This document shows positions 47,635 through 58,046 of a DNA stretch of 64,000 bases, piece by piece. The notes beneath the pieces are model-generated. The model was not told the origin of the DNA and did no database searches. It saw only the letters and a list, made by a program, of their open reading frames with translations. A program made the position numbers and the translations under genes. Where the stretch lies: assembly GCF_024347355.1 (NCBI RefSeq), contig NZ_AP025465.1, positions 1,984,001-2,048,000 on the forward strand, written 5' to 3'. This DNA is from Vibrio chagasii. GTDB lineage: Bacteria > Pseudomonadota > Gammaproteobacteria > Enterobacterales > Vibrionaceae. How positions within the stretch are numbered: position 1 is the stretch's first letter; the number at the start of each line of letters is the position of its first letter.

Positions 47635-48721
47635 TCAAGCTCTTCGCCTGAGCAAACCAATGGAGACATTTCCAGCCTCTACTCGAGCGTTAGTTAATTT
47701 GTATTTCGCGTAGTTAAAGATACCAACCTTCCTTTCTAGAAGTGCATCAGCAATGTTACTTAATGAGAGAATTCGAGTCGATTTCGCAAGACGACTCCAA
47801 GCTTCGAGTTCAGCCACCATTGTCTTGTAACAAGGCTCATCCCAAATCGCTTGTAGCTGCTCTTTCAGCATATAAATGATGCATAGGGTCTTATTGCTTT
47901 CGAGTAAATCTTCGAGCCTGTTGGATTGTTTATCATTCAACTTGATCGCATTTTTCAGTAAGAGAAAGAGCGTGCCTTTGAGTATTGTCTTCTCCTCGTG
48001 GGAGTAGTTCTTAAACGCTTTTGCTCTCGCTTTTTTCATAAACATGCAGTAGTTCTTCATCACATGAAATCGGTCGAAGGCGACATCTGCGTTGGGCAAC
48101 ATTTTCCTAACAGCTGATTGATAAGCTTACCCCATATCCATTGAAACTGCCTTAATCCCCTCTCTCGTTGTTACTGATAACCGCTTAGGGAAGAGATGAG
48201 TACTTTGGCTTTTCGATCATGATCTACCCAAATGAGGTGGCCAGAAACTAGGTCATATAGTCATGCCTCTTCGCTCGTGCTACCTCATCAACACCAATAT
48301 GCATTAGGTTGGTCAATTTCTCAGACTCCAAGGAAGGTAAACTCGCTCGCAAGTACTCCCTATCGATATTCTGGGCGGTTTCCCAGCGAATACCTAAATG
48401 TTGATAAACAGCATGGATACTCATATTGCGGCATAAACCGCTGATGAGCTTGCAAAATCGGGCCGTGTAACGACTTCCTTTGGCAACATATTCAGTAGGT
48501 TCAATCAACCTTCTACCGATTTGGTCTGGAGTCTGAGCGAACTCTACTTCAATCGTACATGGTCGGCCACTAACAGGAAGATCTTGAATCCGCCTTCGAA
48601 TGTAGTGCTCGACGGTGCAAGGAGAGTCTGTCATCGGCTTCTTAACTTTAAACCGCCTGTCTCGACGACAACGAACTAATAGCGATTGAGAGGCTTCTTC
48701 TATTGAAAAAGACTCATACAT
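47635..48721 (-). pseudogene. Decayed ISL3-family transposase
   Basis: Two frames carry parts of one transposase. The N-terminal part (48721-48248) has a zinc-finger-like start and HIGVDEVARAKRHDYMT, the first DDE Asp region. The C-terminal part (48102-47635) starts PNADVAFDRFHVMKNY and ends VEAGNVSIGLLRRRA. Between them several frames must be switched (VSGHLIWVDHDRK in one, ERGIKAVSMDMG in another), so at least three frameshifts separate them. It cannot make an active transposase. Confidence 0.85.
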
Positions 48722-49025
48722 TGCCCCTTAAAGCGAAACAATGTGGAAGATAATAACGGCAAGGTAAACCACTAATTTTCTAGAGAAAGAAGCATTGTAA
48801 ATCAGAGTATTATCAATAAACCTCGTATGTATTCAGACTCATTTAACCGGAGAAGAGACATCATACCCATAAGTCACACATTGCTATGTTACAACTTAAA
48901 TTCACAAAATAAGTTTTCACATATGAAAATTAAACCAGTTGAATATGAGAACGTAACCTCAGTTTTAAAAAATTTAATGGATAGAATACTTAGATTAAAT
49001 AAATGTTAAAAAAGAGAAAGGTATT
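48722..49025. other. A/T-rich gap before the Ldh2 remnant
   Basis: About 300 bases of A/T-rich sequence. A 28-codon frame (48924-49009, MKIKPVEYENVTSVLKNLM) is visible without a good ribosome site; I cannot support it as a gene. Confidence 0.4.
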
Positions 49026-49349
49026 ATGAAGAAAATAGCCATAGAGCTATTACAAAGCATGGTCAAAAAAATATTTGTTGACGCGCAGCTTTCAGATAAA
49101 CAAGCAAGCGAATTAACAGAGCAATTGCTTTATTCTGAGCAACACGGTATGACTTCTAACGGTTTGGTTAGAGTTAAGTGGATAATCGACCAATTACATA
49201 AATACCTAAAAAAATCGCCAATACAGCTGTTGATAAACGAGATGACAGAACTATATGACGCAATTGGTGTGCTAGGTTATGCTGTTTTGAACGAAATCGT
49301 TAAGCAACAAGGATCTGCTAAAAGTAAAAAAATAACATCGAGCCTGTAA
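49026..49349 (+). pseudogene. N-terminal fragment of an Ldh2-family malate/lactate dehydrogenase, cut by an IS
   Basis: The 107-codon frame resembles the first 100 residues of Ldh2-family NAD(P)-dependent 2-hydroxy-acid or imine reductases: LSDKQASELTEQLLYSEQHGMTSNGLVRVKWIIDQ, a D-x-x-x-x-x-G-x-x-x-x-S/N-x-G-like opening. The coding sequence crosses into the left end of the IS256 element at 49340 and stops three codons later. Roughly 230 further residues are missing. The intact gene would act on a 2-keto or 2-imino acid, but this fragment is dead. Confidence 0.65.
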
Positions 49350-50646
49350 TTTAAATTGTGTATCTGCTTATAATTAAGCCAGTCATGGCTAAGGATAAGC
49401 AATATGGATAAGAAAGCTTTAGAAGCCTTCGCTCGCGAAGCCGCTAAGTCAATTAAGACTCCTTCGGATCTTGATGACTTCAGGAAAATGTTAACCAAGG
49501 TGACGGTTGAGACAGCTTTAAATGCTGAACTTGATGATCACCTTGGCTACGAAAAACACTCACCGACCAACGATAGTAACAGTCGAAATGGCTACTCATC
49601 TAAACGCCTAATTACTGACGATGGTGAGATCCAACTAGAAATCCCTCGTGACCGTGACGCGTCCTTTGAACCCAAGCTCGTTCGTAAGCATCAAACTCGA
49701 TTCCAATCGATGGACGACAAGATCTTAAGCTTGTATGCCAAAGGAATGACTACCCGAGAAATCGTCGCAACCTTCAAAGAAATGTACGATGCTGATATCT
49801 CCGCCAGTCTAATATCTAAAGTCACTGATGCTGTTTTAGAACAAGTTGTTGAGTGGCAAGCCCGCCCTCTTGATTCGGTTTATCCCGTCGTTTACCTAGA
49901 CTGCATTGTTGTGAAGGTGCGCCAAAATAAGCAAGTCATCAACAAAGCCATTTACCTTGCTCTCGGTGTCAATATGGAAGGTCAGAAAGAACTTCTTGGG
50001 ATGTGGATGTCCGAAACTGAAGGGGCGAAGTTCTGGCTCAGTGTACTTACCGAACTTCAAAATCGTGGTGTAAATGATATCCTCATCGCTTGTGTTGATG
50101 GCCTCAAGGGCTTTCCTGATGCCATCAATGCCGTTTATCCAAAAACTCAAATCCAGCTCTGTATCGTACACATGGTACGAAACTCAATGAAATACGTTCC
50201 GTGGAAAGATTACAAGACTATTACCGCAGACTTAAAGGAAATCTATCAAGCTACGACTGAAGATGAAGCTCTGTTGGCGCTAGAGCACTTTGGTGATAAA
50301 TGGGATGAAAAGTACCCTCAAATCAGCCGCTCGTGGACGGCTCATTGGGATAACCTCAACACTCTGTTCAGCTATCCTCAAGATATCCGCAGAGCTATCT
50401 ACACGACCAATGCGATAGAATCACTAAATAGCGTCATCAGGAAAGCGACCAAGAAACGTAAGCTGTTCCCGACAGATGAATCCGCCAAAAAGGTGGTGTA
50501 CCTGGCGATTATGGATGCTTCCAAGAGGTGGACAATGCCAATTCATCACTGGAAGCAAGCGCTAAACCGTTTTATGATTATGTTCGAAGATCGATTAACT
50601 GAATACTTGTAACCAAGAGCAGTTACACAGAATTATTTACAGGGTC
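49340..50646 (+). mobile_element. IS256-family insertion sequence
   Basis: Imperfect inverted repeats of about 29 bases bound the 1307-bp element: GAGCCTGTAATTTAAATTG at 49340 and the complement of GACCCTGTAAATAATTCTG at 50646. The flanks (ATAACATC and TTTTAGAT) show no 8-9 base duplication. The transposase is intact. The missing duplication together with the missing rest of the Ldh2 gene suggests a deletion starting at the right end. Confidence 0.85.
49404..50612 (+). CDS. IS256-family (Mutator-type) transposase
   Basis: A 402-residue, uninterrupted transposase: MDKKALEAFAREAAKSIK, ELDDHLGYEKH, YLDCIVVKVRQN with the first Asp, ACVDGLKGFPDAI with the second Asp, and a C-terminal YTTNAIESLNSVIRKATKKR with the Glu. 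This is the DDE layout of IS256. It should be active in copy-and-paste transposition, so the element may be recent. Confidence 0.95.
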   Translation: MDKKALEAFAREAAKSIKTPSDLDDFRKMLTKVTVETALNAELDDHLGYEKHSPTNDSNSRNGYSSKRLITDDGEIQLEIPRDRDASFEPKLVRKHQTRFQSMDDKILSLYAKGMTTREIVATFKEMYDADISASLISKVTDAVLEQVVEWQARPLDSVYPVVYLDCIVVKVRQNKQVINKAIYLALGVNMEGQKELLGMWMSETEGAKFWLSVLTELQNRGVNDILIACVDGLKGFPDAINAVYPKTQIQLCIVHMVRNSMKYVPWKDYKTITADLKEIYQATTEDEALLALEHFGDKWDEKYPQISRSWTAHWDNLNTLFSYPQDIRRAIYTTNAIESLNSVIRKATKKRKLFPTDESAKKVVYLAIMDASKRWTMPIHHWKQALNRFMIMFEDRLTEYL

Positions 50647-50783
50647 TTTTTAGATTCTCACTACTCAGTGATACCGGTGATACAACGCATGAGTGTAAGC
50701 GATTTCGTGTTACCTCAACTAATTAAGATTATGCTAACTTAGCAAGATTGCTAACAAGCTTCTGTCCAATAGTGAGTTTTAAT

Positions 50784-51218
50784 TCAAGGGCTCTTAAGGC
50801 CTGCTAACAGGGAAATAAATCGTCCTCTTTCGCCCTTTAAGCTTTCGAAATATAGTTGGTCTAACTCTTCCACCTGCGCTATTGCGTTTATTGCTAGAGC
50901 TTCCCCAGGTTTCGTGAGTCTCAGAGAAAAGCTTCGTGAGTCTCTAACACCTTTATCTTTGGTGATAAGATCATTCGCAACCAGCGCTTTCATCGACTTT
51001 GATAATGTCATCTTATCCAAGCCTGTAATATTGACTACTTCTGTTTGCGTGGTTTCGTTTTTGTTCTTGTTACACCATAGTATCGAAGCGAGTATAACGA
51101 ACTGAGTATGGTTGATGTTTAACGGCTTAAGGAGTTTCATTACCTCTGAATGCCATTTATTATAAGCCCCCCAGAGCTGTAGTCCTACGCTGTCCGATGG
51201 AAGTTCATGCTTAAACAT
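50784..51218 (-). CDS. MarR-family transcriptional regulator
   Basis: The 144-residue protein has a winged helix (TTQTEVVNITGLDKMTLSKSMKALVANDLI and KDKGVRDSRSFSLRLTKPG) between helical dimerisation parts. It starts inside the end of the SRPBCC gene (8-base overlap), so both come from one transcript. A perfect 14-base palindrome lies just before the operon and may be its own operator. The ligand is unknown. Confidence 0.9.
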   Translation of the reverse strand: MFKHELPSDSVGLQLWGAYNKWHSEVMKLLKPLNINHTQFVILASILWCNKNKNETTQTEVVNITGLDKMTLSKSMKALVANDLITKDKGVRDSRSFSLRLTKPGEALAINAIAQVEELDQLYFESLKGERGRFISLLAGLKSP

Positions 51219-51636
51219 TGTTCTCTGCCCTTTTTTTTAATCCTTCAAGAGTAGACGGTAGTCCATCATAAATTTTCTTTCCTACGACTTTCCCAAACAA
51301 AAAACTGGTTAACCCCGAAAACTTAACCCTATGAGTTACCTCCGTTATTTCTCCTTTAGCCTGTAACTGGTGCTCAAATGATAGAAGGCAGAATGGCAGT
51401 TTGCTCATGACAGTAAAGCTCTTATTTGGTGTAGCATCCGTAATGACTATCTTTGATTTAGGCCCATTAGTCGGCTTTATAACGCCTTTCACACCAACCT
51501 CGAATACCCCCAGTAGACGAGAGTAGACCACTTCTTTATCCCATTGATTCCAGTTTTCTACATCGACATATAGCGAATATATGTCTTGAGGTGATGCTTC
51601 AATACAAATACGTTCTTCAAAAATCACTTTTCCCAT
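51211..51636 (-). CDS. SRPBCC-fold (START/polyketide-cyclase-like) protein
   Basis: A 141-residue protein with the SRPBCC/Bet v1 pattern: EERICIEASPQDIYSLYVDVENWNQWDKEVVYSRLLG and a final amphipathic helix (VGKKIYDGLPSTLEGLKKRAE). Such proteins bind hydrophobic ligands. ATG at 51636 is preceded by AGG but very closely; TTG at 51651 is a weak alternative. First gene of the marR operon; perhaps the pair senses a lipid or aromatic compound. Confidence 0.78.
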   Translation of the reverse strand: MGKVIFEERICIEASPQDIYSLYVDVENWNQWDKEVVYSRLLGVFEVGVKGVIKPTNGPKSKIVITDATPNKSFTVMSKLPFCLLSFEHQLQAKGEITEVTHRVKFSGLTSFLFGKVVGKKIYDGLPSTLEGLKKRAENNV

Positions 51637-51655
51637 CCTAGCTGATTGCAATTTA

Positions 51656-51669
51656 GTAAACTAGTTTAC
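51656..51669. promoter_or_regulatory. Perfect palindrome, candidate MarR operator
   Basis: GTAAACTAGTTTAC is a perfect 14-base palindrome 20 bases upstream of the SRPBCC start, where a MarR-type dimer would block transcription of its own operon. Confidence 0.6.
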
Positions 51670-51827
51670 AATAATTCATCATAGGTACATTTGCAACATC
51701 ACTTCCAGCCACGAAAACGTTTGTCTCGATTAAGTTCTAAACTATAACGATTAATTACACTTCAGCCCTTGTTTACACTTTTATTGCCTCCATATTTTCC
51801 ATACAATCCTAAGCGATTATAAATTAA

Positions 51828-52811
<984 letters not shown>

Positions 52812-52890
52812 ATCTGAGATTGCAGATTTGATTATCGATGCTCTCGCCTTAGTAGATGCAGGGCGTCATCACATTTTGTTGTAAATCCCT

Positions 52891-52924
52891 AAAGCCCAGT
52901 GGTATATCCACTGGGCTTTCTTTT
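52891..52924 (+). terminator. Terminator of trxB
   Basis: AAAGCCCAGTGG and CCACTGGGCTTT pair over five bases, followed by CTTTT. Confidence 0.85.
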
Positions 52925-52972
52925 GTATACTAGCCGCCCTCAACGAATAATAATTATCATTAAGCCTTCATA

Positions 52973-54757
52973 ATGGATAAGAAAAAACAACGCAGCTTGA
53001 ATAAGTGGCTTAAGCAACAAAGTAAGTTAGCAAAACGCTGGCTTATGATTGCGATTAGCCTTGGCGTACTTTCAAGTGTGTTTTTAATTGCTCAAGCAGC
53101 GCTTCTCGCCTCTATTCTTCACCAGTTGATCATCGAGAATGTCGATAAATCTGAACTGGTTGGTCATTTTGCTGGCTTGGCACTCTCGGTCGTTGGCCGT
53201 GCGGGCTGTACATGGGGTCGTGAAATCGCAGGTTATCGCTGTGGTGAACAGATCCGTGTCTACATTAGGCAGCTCATTCTAGACAAGCTACGCGAACTGG
53301 GCCCTGCTTACATCAAAGGTAAGCCAGCCGGTACGTGGGCAACGCTGTTGCTAGAACAAGTTGAAGACATGCAAGACTTCTTCTCACGTTACTTGCCACA
53401 GATGTCTTTGTCAGTACTGATTCCATTCATTATTTTGGTTGTGGTATTCCCAGTAAACTGGGTAGCCGGCCTTATCTTCTTGCTGACTGCGCCACTGGTA
53501 CCGATGTTCATGGCATTGGTGGGTATGAAAGCCGCAGACGCAAACCGTAAAAACTTCAAAGCGCTTCAGCGTCTTTCAGGTCACTTTTACGATCGTTTGC
53601 AGTCCATGACAACCATTCGTCTTTTCGACCGCACTAGCTCTGAAACAGAAGTGTTGAAAGGTGCATCTGAGGTGTTCAGAACGCGCACAATGGATGTATT
53701 GAAGATCGCTTTCTTGTCGTCTGCAGTGCTTGAGTTCTTCACGTCTATCTCGATTGCGATGACGGCGGTTTACTTTGGTTTTACTTACATCGGCGAGCTT
53801 AACTTTGGTCACTACGGTGTTGGCATTACGCTATTCGCAGGTCTGTTTATCCTTATCTTGGCGCCAGAGTTTTACCAACCTCTGCGTGACTTAGGTACTT
53901 TCTACCACGCTAAACAACAAGCGGTAGGCGCAGCCGAGAGTATTGTTGAGTTCCTAGAAACCGACATCACTAAGGTTAAATCAGGTGACACTCAACTGGA
54001 CCCAGCTCAAGGAATCAATATTGAAGCTCAAGATTTGAAAGTATTGAGCCCTGAAGGTGTTCAACTGGTAGGCCCAATCTCGTTCGCACTGAATACTCGC
54101 CAGTCAACGGCATTAGTTGGCCCAAGTGGTGCGGGTAAGACAAGTTTGATTAATGCCATTCTTGGTTTCATGCCTTATGAAGGAAGCTTGAAAATCAATG
54201 GTATTGAACTGCGTGATTTAGACTTGGCATCTTGGCGTAAGACCATTAGCTGGGTTGGTCAAAACCCACTGTTGCTGCACGGCAGCATTCGTGACAACGT
54301 CACCCTAGGTAAGCAAGATATCACAGACCAAACGGTTCAAAACGCACTAGACCAATCTTTCGCTAGTGAGTTCGTTAATGAGCACGGCTTGGACTACATG
54401 ATTTCTGATCGTTCTGGCGGCCTATCTGTTGGTCAATCTCAACGTTTGGCACTGGCTCGCGCAATGATTCAAGACGGCCAATTCTGGTTGCTTGATGAAC
54501 CTACTGCTAGCCTAGATACTCGTAGTGAGCAGCTAGTGATGAAAGGCATCAACAGCAACATTGAAAGTCGCACTGCCCTGCTTGTGACGCACCAACTGGC
54601 TCCTCTTCAATCGGTCGATAACATTATGGTTATGCGCGATGGTGGTCTTGTGGAACAGGGTCATTACTCTCAGCTTTCGACTGCGGGTGGTTTATTCGAA
54701 GAGATGCTAAACGCGAATTTAGCTCAACAAGACAATAAGGGTAATTTAGATGCGTGA
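52973..54757 (+). CDS. cydD: Cysteine/glutathione exporter subunit CydD
   Basis: The 594-residue half transporter has six membrane spans followed by an ABC domain: Walker A GPSGAGKTSL, signature LSVGQSQRLALARAM (S-V-G-Q replaces S-G-G-Q) and Walker B FWLLDEPTASLD. CydDC exports cysteine and glutathione to the periplasm and is needed to assemble cytochrome bd. It overlaps cydC by eight bases (ATGCGTGA), so they are coupled. Subunits are inner-membrane proteins. Confidence 0.95.
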   Translation: MDKKKQRSLNKWLKQQSKLAKRWLMIAISLGVLSSVFLIAQAALLASILHQLIIENVDKSELVGHFAGLALSVVGRAGCTWGREIAGYRCGEQIRVYIRQLILDKLRELGPAYIKGKPAGTWATLLLEQVEDMQDFFSRYLPQMSLSVLIPFIILVVVFPVNWVAGLIFLLTAPLVPMFMALVGMKAADANRKNFKALQRLSGHFYDRLQSMTTIRLFDRTSSETEVLKGASEVFRTRTMDVLKIAFLSSAVLEFFTSISIAMTAVYFGFTYIGELNFGHYGVGITLFAGLFILILAPEFYQPLRDLGTFYHAKQQAVGAAESIVEFLETDITKVKSGDTQLDPAQGINIEAQDLKVLSPEGVQLVGPISFALNTRQSTALVGPSGAGKTSLINAILGFMPYEGSLKINGIELRDLDLASWRKTISWVGQNPLLLHGSIRDNVTLGKQDITDQTVQNALDQSFASEFVNEHGLDYMISDRSGGLSVGQSQRLALARAMIQDGQFWLLDEPTASLDTRSEQLVMKGINSNIESRTALLVTHQLAPLQSVDNIMVMRDGGLVEQGHYSQLSTAGGLFEEMLNANLAQQDNKGNLDA

Positions 54758-56471
54758 TTTACTGCCTTACCTGAAACTCTATAAAAAGCATTGGTTTGGC
54801 CTATCGCTAGGCATGCTATTGGCTTTTGCTACTCTGTCAGCTTCTATTGGCTTGTTAACGCTATCGGGTTGGTTCATTTCCGCTTCTGCGGTTGCAGGCC
54901 TGACGATTGCGCGTGAAACCTTCAACTACATGCTACCGGGTGGTGGTGTACGTGGTTTGGCTATGAGCCGTACTGCGGGTCGTTGGGGTGAACGTGTTGT
55001 AAGCCATAATGCGACATTCAAACTACTGACTGATCTACGTATCTTCTTCTTCAAGAAGCTGGCTCCGCTGATCCCAGGTCGTATTTCAAACCTACGTGAC
55101 GCTGACCTACTGAACCGCTTGGTTGCTGATGTCGACGCCATGGACCACGTTTACTTGCGCTTAGTAAGCCCTGTGACGGTTGGTGTGTTTGGTATCTTCT
55201 TCCTGACTCTGTTCTTGATGTGGTTTGATACTTCACTAGGTCTGATCTTAGGTTCTATCCTGCTTATCATGCTGTTGATTTGGCCTGTCTTGTTTTACAA
55301 GCTGGGTAAATGTAACGGTGGTGAGCTGACGCAAAACAAAGCGGAGCTGCGTGTTACCACTCTTGATTGGATTGAAGGCTACAGCGAACTGACTCTATTT
55401 GGTGCGGAAGAGCGTTACCGTAATGCGATTCTAGAAACCCAACAGAAGCTGATGGCGAACCAGTTTGTGAACGCTAACCTAACCGGCATGGCTTCAGCAG
55501 CGCTTATGCTGTTCAACGGTTTGACGTTGGTTCTGATGCTTTGGCTAGCGGCTGACGGCGTGGGTGGTAATGCTCCAGATCCGTTCATCGCGTTAATGGC
55601 GTTTGCAACCATGGCAAGTTTTGAACTATTGATGCCAATCGCGGGCGCGTTCCAGCATTTAGGTCAGACTTTGTCTTCTGCACGTCGCTTGAATGAAGTG
55701 ATTCTTTCAGAACCTGAAGTTCAGTTCGCGGAAGAGAAACTAGACATTAACAAGCCGCTTGATATTACGTTCTCAAACGTGACGTTCAACTATCCTGACT
55801 CTGAGCGCAGTGTTCTGAACGCTGTCGATCTAACGATCCCGGCAACGAACAAAGTAGCGATTGTAGGTCAAACGGGTTCGGGTAAATCGACACTGATTCA
55901 ACTTCTAACTCGCTACTGGGATCCTAAGAAAGGCTATATCTCTATCGCGGGCATTGAACTAACACAATGGAACGAGTCACAACTACGTGAATCGATCAGT
56001 GTGGTAAGCCAGCGTGTCGACATCTTGAATGGCAGCCTACGCGACAACCTGTTGATTGCGAAACCAGATGCTAACGATGAACACCTAGCTAACATCCTTA
56101 AAGACGTTGGCCTAGAAAAGCTACTTGAGAATGATGGTCTTAATAGCTGGTTAGGTGACGGTGGTCGTCAACTGTCTGGTGGTGAGAAGCGCCGTGTTGG
56201 TATTGCACGTGCCATTCTTCATGATGCCCCTATCCTGCTGCTTGATGAGCCAACCGAAGGCCTAGATAAGCAAACTGAGCAGAGCATCATGGCACTGTTT
56301 GAGAAGCATTTTGAAGGTAAGACAGTTATTTTCATTACACACCGTTTGATTGGTCTGGAAGCGATGGATTCTATCGTTCTGATTGAACAAGGTGAGATTG
56401 TAGAACATGGCTCTCACGAGACACTGTTGAACGAACAAGGACGCTATTTCCAACTTCGTCAGGCAATCTAG
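54750..56471 (+). CDS. cydC: Cysteine/glutathione exporter subunit CydC
   Basis: Partner of CydD in the same heterodimer. The 573-residue protein has membrane spans in the first half and an ABC domain with GQTGSGKSTLIQLL, LSGGEKRRVGIARAIL and ILLLDEPTEGLD. The start ATG lies inside the end of cydD. The pair has all ATPase motifs and a strong terminator follows. Normal length. Confidence 0.95.
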   Translation: MRDLLPYLKLYKKHWFGLSLGMLLAFATLSASIGLLTLSGWFISASAVAGLTIARETFNYMLPGGGVRGLAMSRTAGRWGERVVSHNATFKLLTDLRIFFFKKLAPLIPGRISNLRDADLLNRLVADVDAMDHVYLRLVSPVTVGVFGIFFLTLFLMWFDTSLGLILGSILLIMLLIWPVLFYKLGKCNGGELTQNKAELRVTTLDWIEGYSELTLFGAEERYRNAILETQQKLMANQFVNANLTGMASAALMLFNGLTLVLMLWLAADGVGGNAPDPFIALMAFATMASFELLMPIAGAFQHLGQTLSSARRLNEVILSEPEVQFAEEKLDINKPLDITFSNVTFNYPDSERSVLNAVDLTIPATNKVAIVGQTGSGKSTLIQLLTRYWDPKKGYISIAGIELTQWNESQLRESISVVSQRVDILNGSLRDNLLIAKPDANDEHLANILKDVGLEKLLENDGLNSWLGDGGRQLSGGEKRRVGIARAILHDAPILLLDEPTEGLDKQTEQSIMALFEKHFEGKTVIFITHRLIGLEAMDSIVLIEQGEIVEHGSHETLLNEQGRYFQLRQAI

Positions 56472-56804
56472 TCGCTTCATCATTGACAAAAACATTCAAA
56501 GCCCGAGTTCATACTCGGGCTTTTTTATTGCCTATCGATTTTTCTGTATCTCAAGTAGGTCACCTTCTCATTCTACTCACCGTCACACTCTTGCCTTAAG
56601 TGACCACAAAGCAGCCTCAAAGTAATATTCAAATTATGAGCTTAAGCAAAACAGTACCAACGAGTCGTTTTTTAAACCATAAAGCTAAAAACACACCAAA
56701 ACCACACGTTAGCAAACCGTGTACTTTCGGTTATTACTTAAACAATCCAATAGATAAAAATATCAGCACAAACCCAAGCATTGTTGCTAATCAGGAGTTA
56801 AACG
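56472..56804. other. Intergenic region after cydC
   Basis: Holds the cydC terminator (56498-56526: AAAGCCCGAGT / ACTCGGGCTTT, then a T run). The remaining 275 bases show no further feature; the open frame at 56600-56848 is compositionally poor and overlaps the next gene, so I leave it out. Confidence 0.6.
56498..56526 (+). terminator. Terminator of cydDC
   Basis: Perfect stem AAAGCCCGAGT / ACTCGGGCTTT with six-base loop and T run. Confidence 0.9.
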
Positions 56805-57380
56805 TTGAAACGCATTTATCTAGCAGGACCAGAAGTATTTCTAACTGACGCTGTCTCTATCGGTGATCAAAAGAAGAAGATTTGTGAAGCTTATGGCTTC
56901 GAAGGTATTTTCCCACTCGACAATATTCTAGAGTTGAATGAACCTAGCCCTCAGCAAAATGGCTTAAAGATTGGCCGCGCTAATGAAGAGCTTATTGAGA
57001 GCTGTGATATCGTCATCGCCAACATGACACCTTTCAGAGGCGCGAGCTGCGATGTGGGTACAGCCTATGAGATGGGCTTTGGTAAAGCGCTAGGTAAAAC
57101 GGTACTTGCCTACAGCAACAATTCTGATCTTTTCTTAAAACGAAACCTAGACCAACTGCCAAATGCTAAGCAAATCGATGAGTAAACCTATGTGGATGGC
57201 ATCGGCATGACGCTAGAAAACTTTGGCTTAATTGATAACCTAATGCTAGATAACGCAGTATCAGGCCCGATAGAATTAGAGAATGTTGGCGTGTTTTATG
57301 ATCAAACAGACGTGTATCGTAACCTACGTGTGTTCATCCGTTGTCTAGAACAGCTAAAGAACAACGCTAAGGCTGCGTAA
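56805..57380 (+). pseudogene. Nucleoside 2-deoxyribosyltransferase interrupted by an in-frame TAA
   Basis: The first part (56805-57182) is a clear nucleoside 2-deoxyribosyltransferase: MKRIYLAGPEVFLTDAV, GLKIGRANEELIESCDIVIANMTPFRGASCDVGTAYEMGFGKALG. It stops at TAA 57183-57185 after IDE, then the same frame continues with TYVDGIGMTLENFGLIDNLML and LRVFIRCLEQLKNN to a normal stop at 57380. Together about 191 residues, the family size. The break is one nonsense codon (CAA to TAA would do). The enzyme swaps bases on deoxynucleosides for salvage; this copy lacks its C-terminal third unless the stop is read through. Confidence 0.85.
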
Positions 57381-57406
57381 ATCGCTATCTAAACTGAATG
57401 ACATTG

Positions 57407-57443
57407 ATTCTCCCAGCATCCTCACAATGCTGGGAGAATTTTT
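57407..57443 (+). terminator. Terminator after the deoxyribosyltransferase gene
   Basis: ATTCTCCCAGCAT pairs perfectly with ATGCTGGGAGAAT, then T residues. Confidence 0.9.
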
Positions 57444-57465
57444 TGTAAATATAGAGAGGAAAACT

Positions 57466-57834
57466 ATGAGTGAGATTTGCATGATGTCTCTTACAAGAGA
57501 CGAAGTAGCGGAACGTAAAGACTATGATGCGATCAAAGCGTCATTTGATGATTTATGGTCTTCGATTAACTCAAACGAAAACGCCAACGTTAGTATTTGT
57601 ACCAGTGAAGGGACTTGTCTTTTTGTGGATAGAGAACAGCAGCTTTACAACATTAAGCTTGGTGTTGATCAGAAGGAAGGGTATGTATCGTGCAGAGTGA
57701 ACCAAGTTGAAATTGAAGAGGTTGAGAGGTTTCTCCATGCCTATTGCACCTACAGCAAAAGCGAATTGATTCAGTTAATCCAAGAAAGCAATTCAGAAAC
57801 AAAATCAAAAAGAAACTCAGAAAACGAACTGTAA
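57466..57834 (+). CDS. Hypothetical protein
   Basis: The 122-residue cytosolic protein (MSEICMMSLTRDEVAERKDYDAIKASFDDLWSSI) is acidic, with no membrane span or signal, and ends in a polar tail. I do not recognise the family. ATG at 57466 has AGAGAGGA seven bases upstream; the in-frame start at 57427 lies inside the preceding terminator. Expression seems plausible. Confidence 0.65.
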   Translation: MSEICMMSLTRDEVAERKDYDAIKASFDDLWSSINSNENANVSICTSEGTCLFVDREQQLYNIKLGVDQKEGYVSCRVNQVEIEEVERFLHAYCTYSKSELIQLIQESNSETKSKRNSENEL

Positions 57835-57909
57835 TCCTCTATTAGAATAATGTTAGCCCTCCCCCAGCGTTCAATCCGAAGTAATTCAAATACAACTCAC
57901 TCATATCAA

Positions 57910-57933
57910 TATCACTATCACTATCACTATCAC
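57910..57933. repeat. Hexamer tandem repeat (TATCAC-type, four units)
   Basis: Four copies of a six-base unit read ATCACT/TATCAC, beside a hairpin (CTAACCTC 57945-57952 / GAGGTTAG 57961-57968) that may be the terminator between convergent genes. Confidence 0.85.
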
Positions 57934-58046
57934 TAGCCAAAAAGCTAACCTCCCACACGAGAGGTTAGTGAACCGAAGAGTAGTAGTTCAGATAAGGGAA
58001 ATCGACAAATTGATTATTTGGAGCGCGGGTTCAGTCACTTGGTGAG

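Noticed and set aside
56600..56848. An 82-codon frame before the deoxyribosyltransferase
   Set aside because: Runs into the start of the real gene, has no ribosome site and poor composition.
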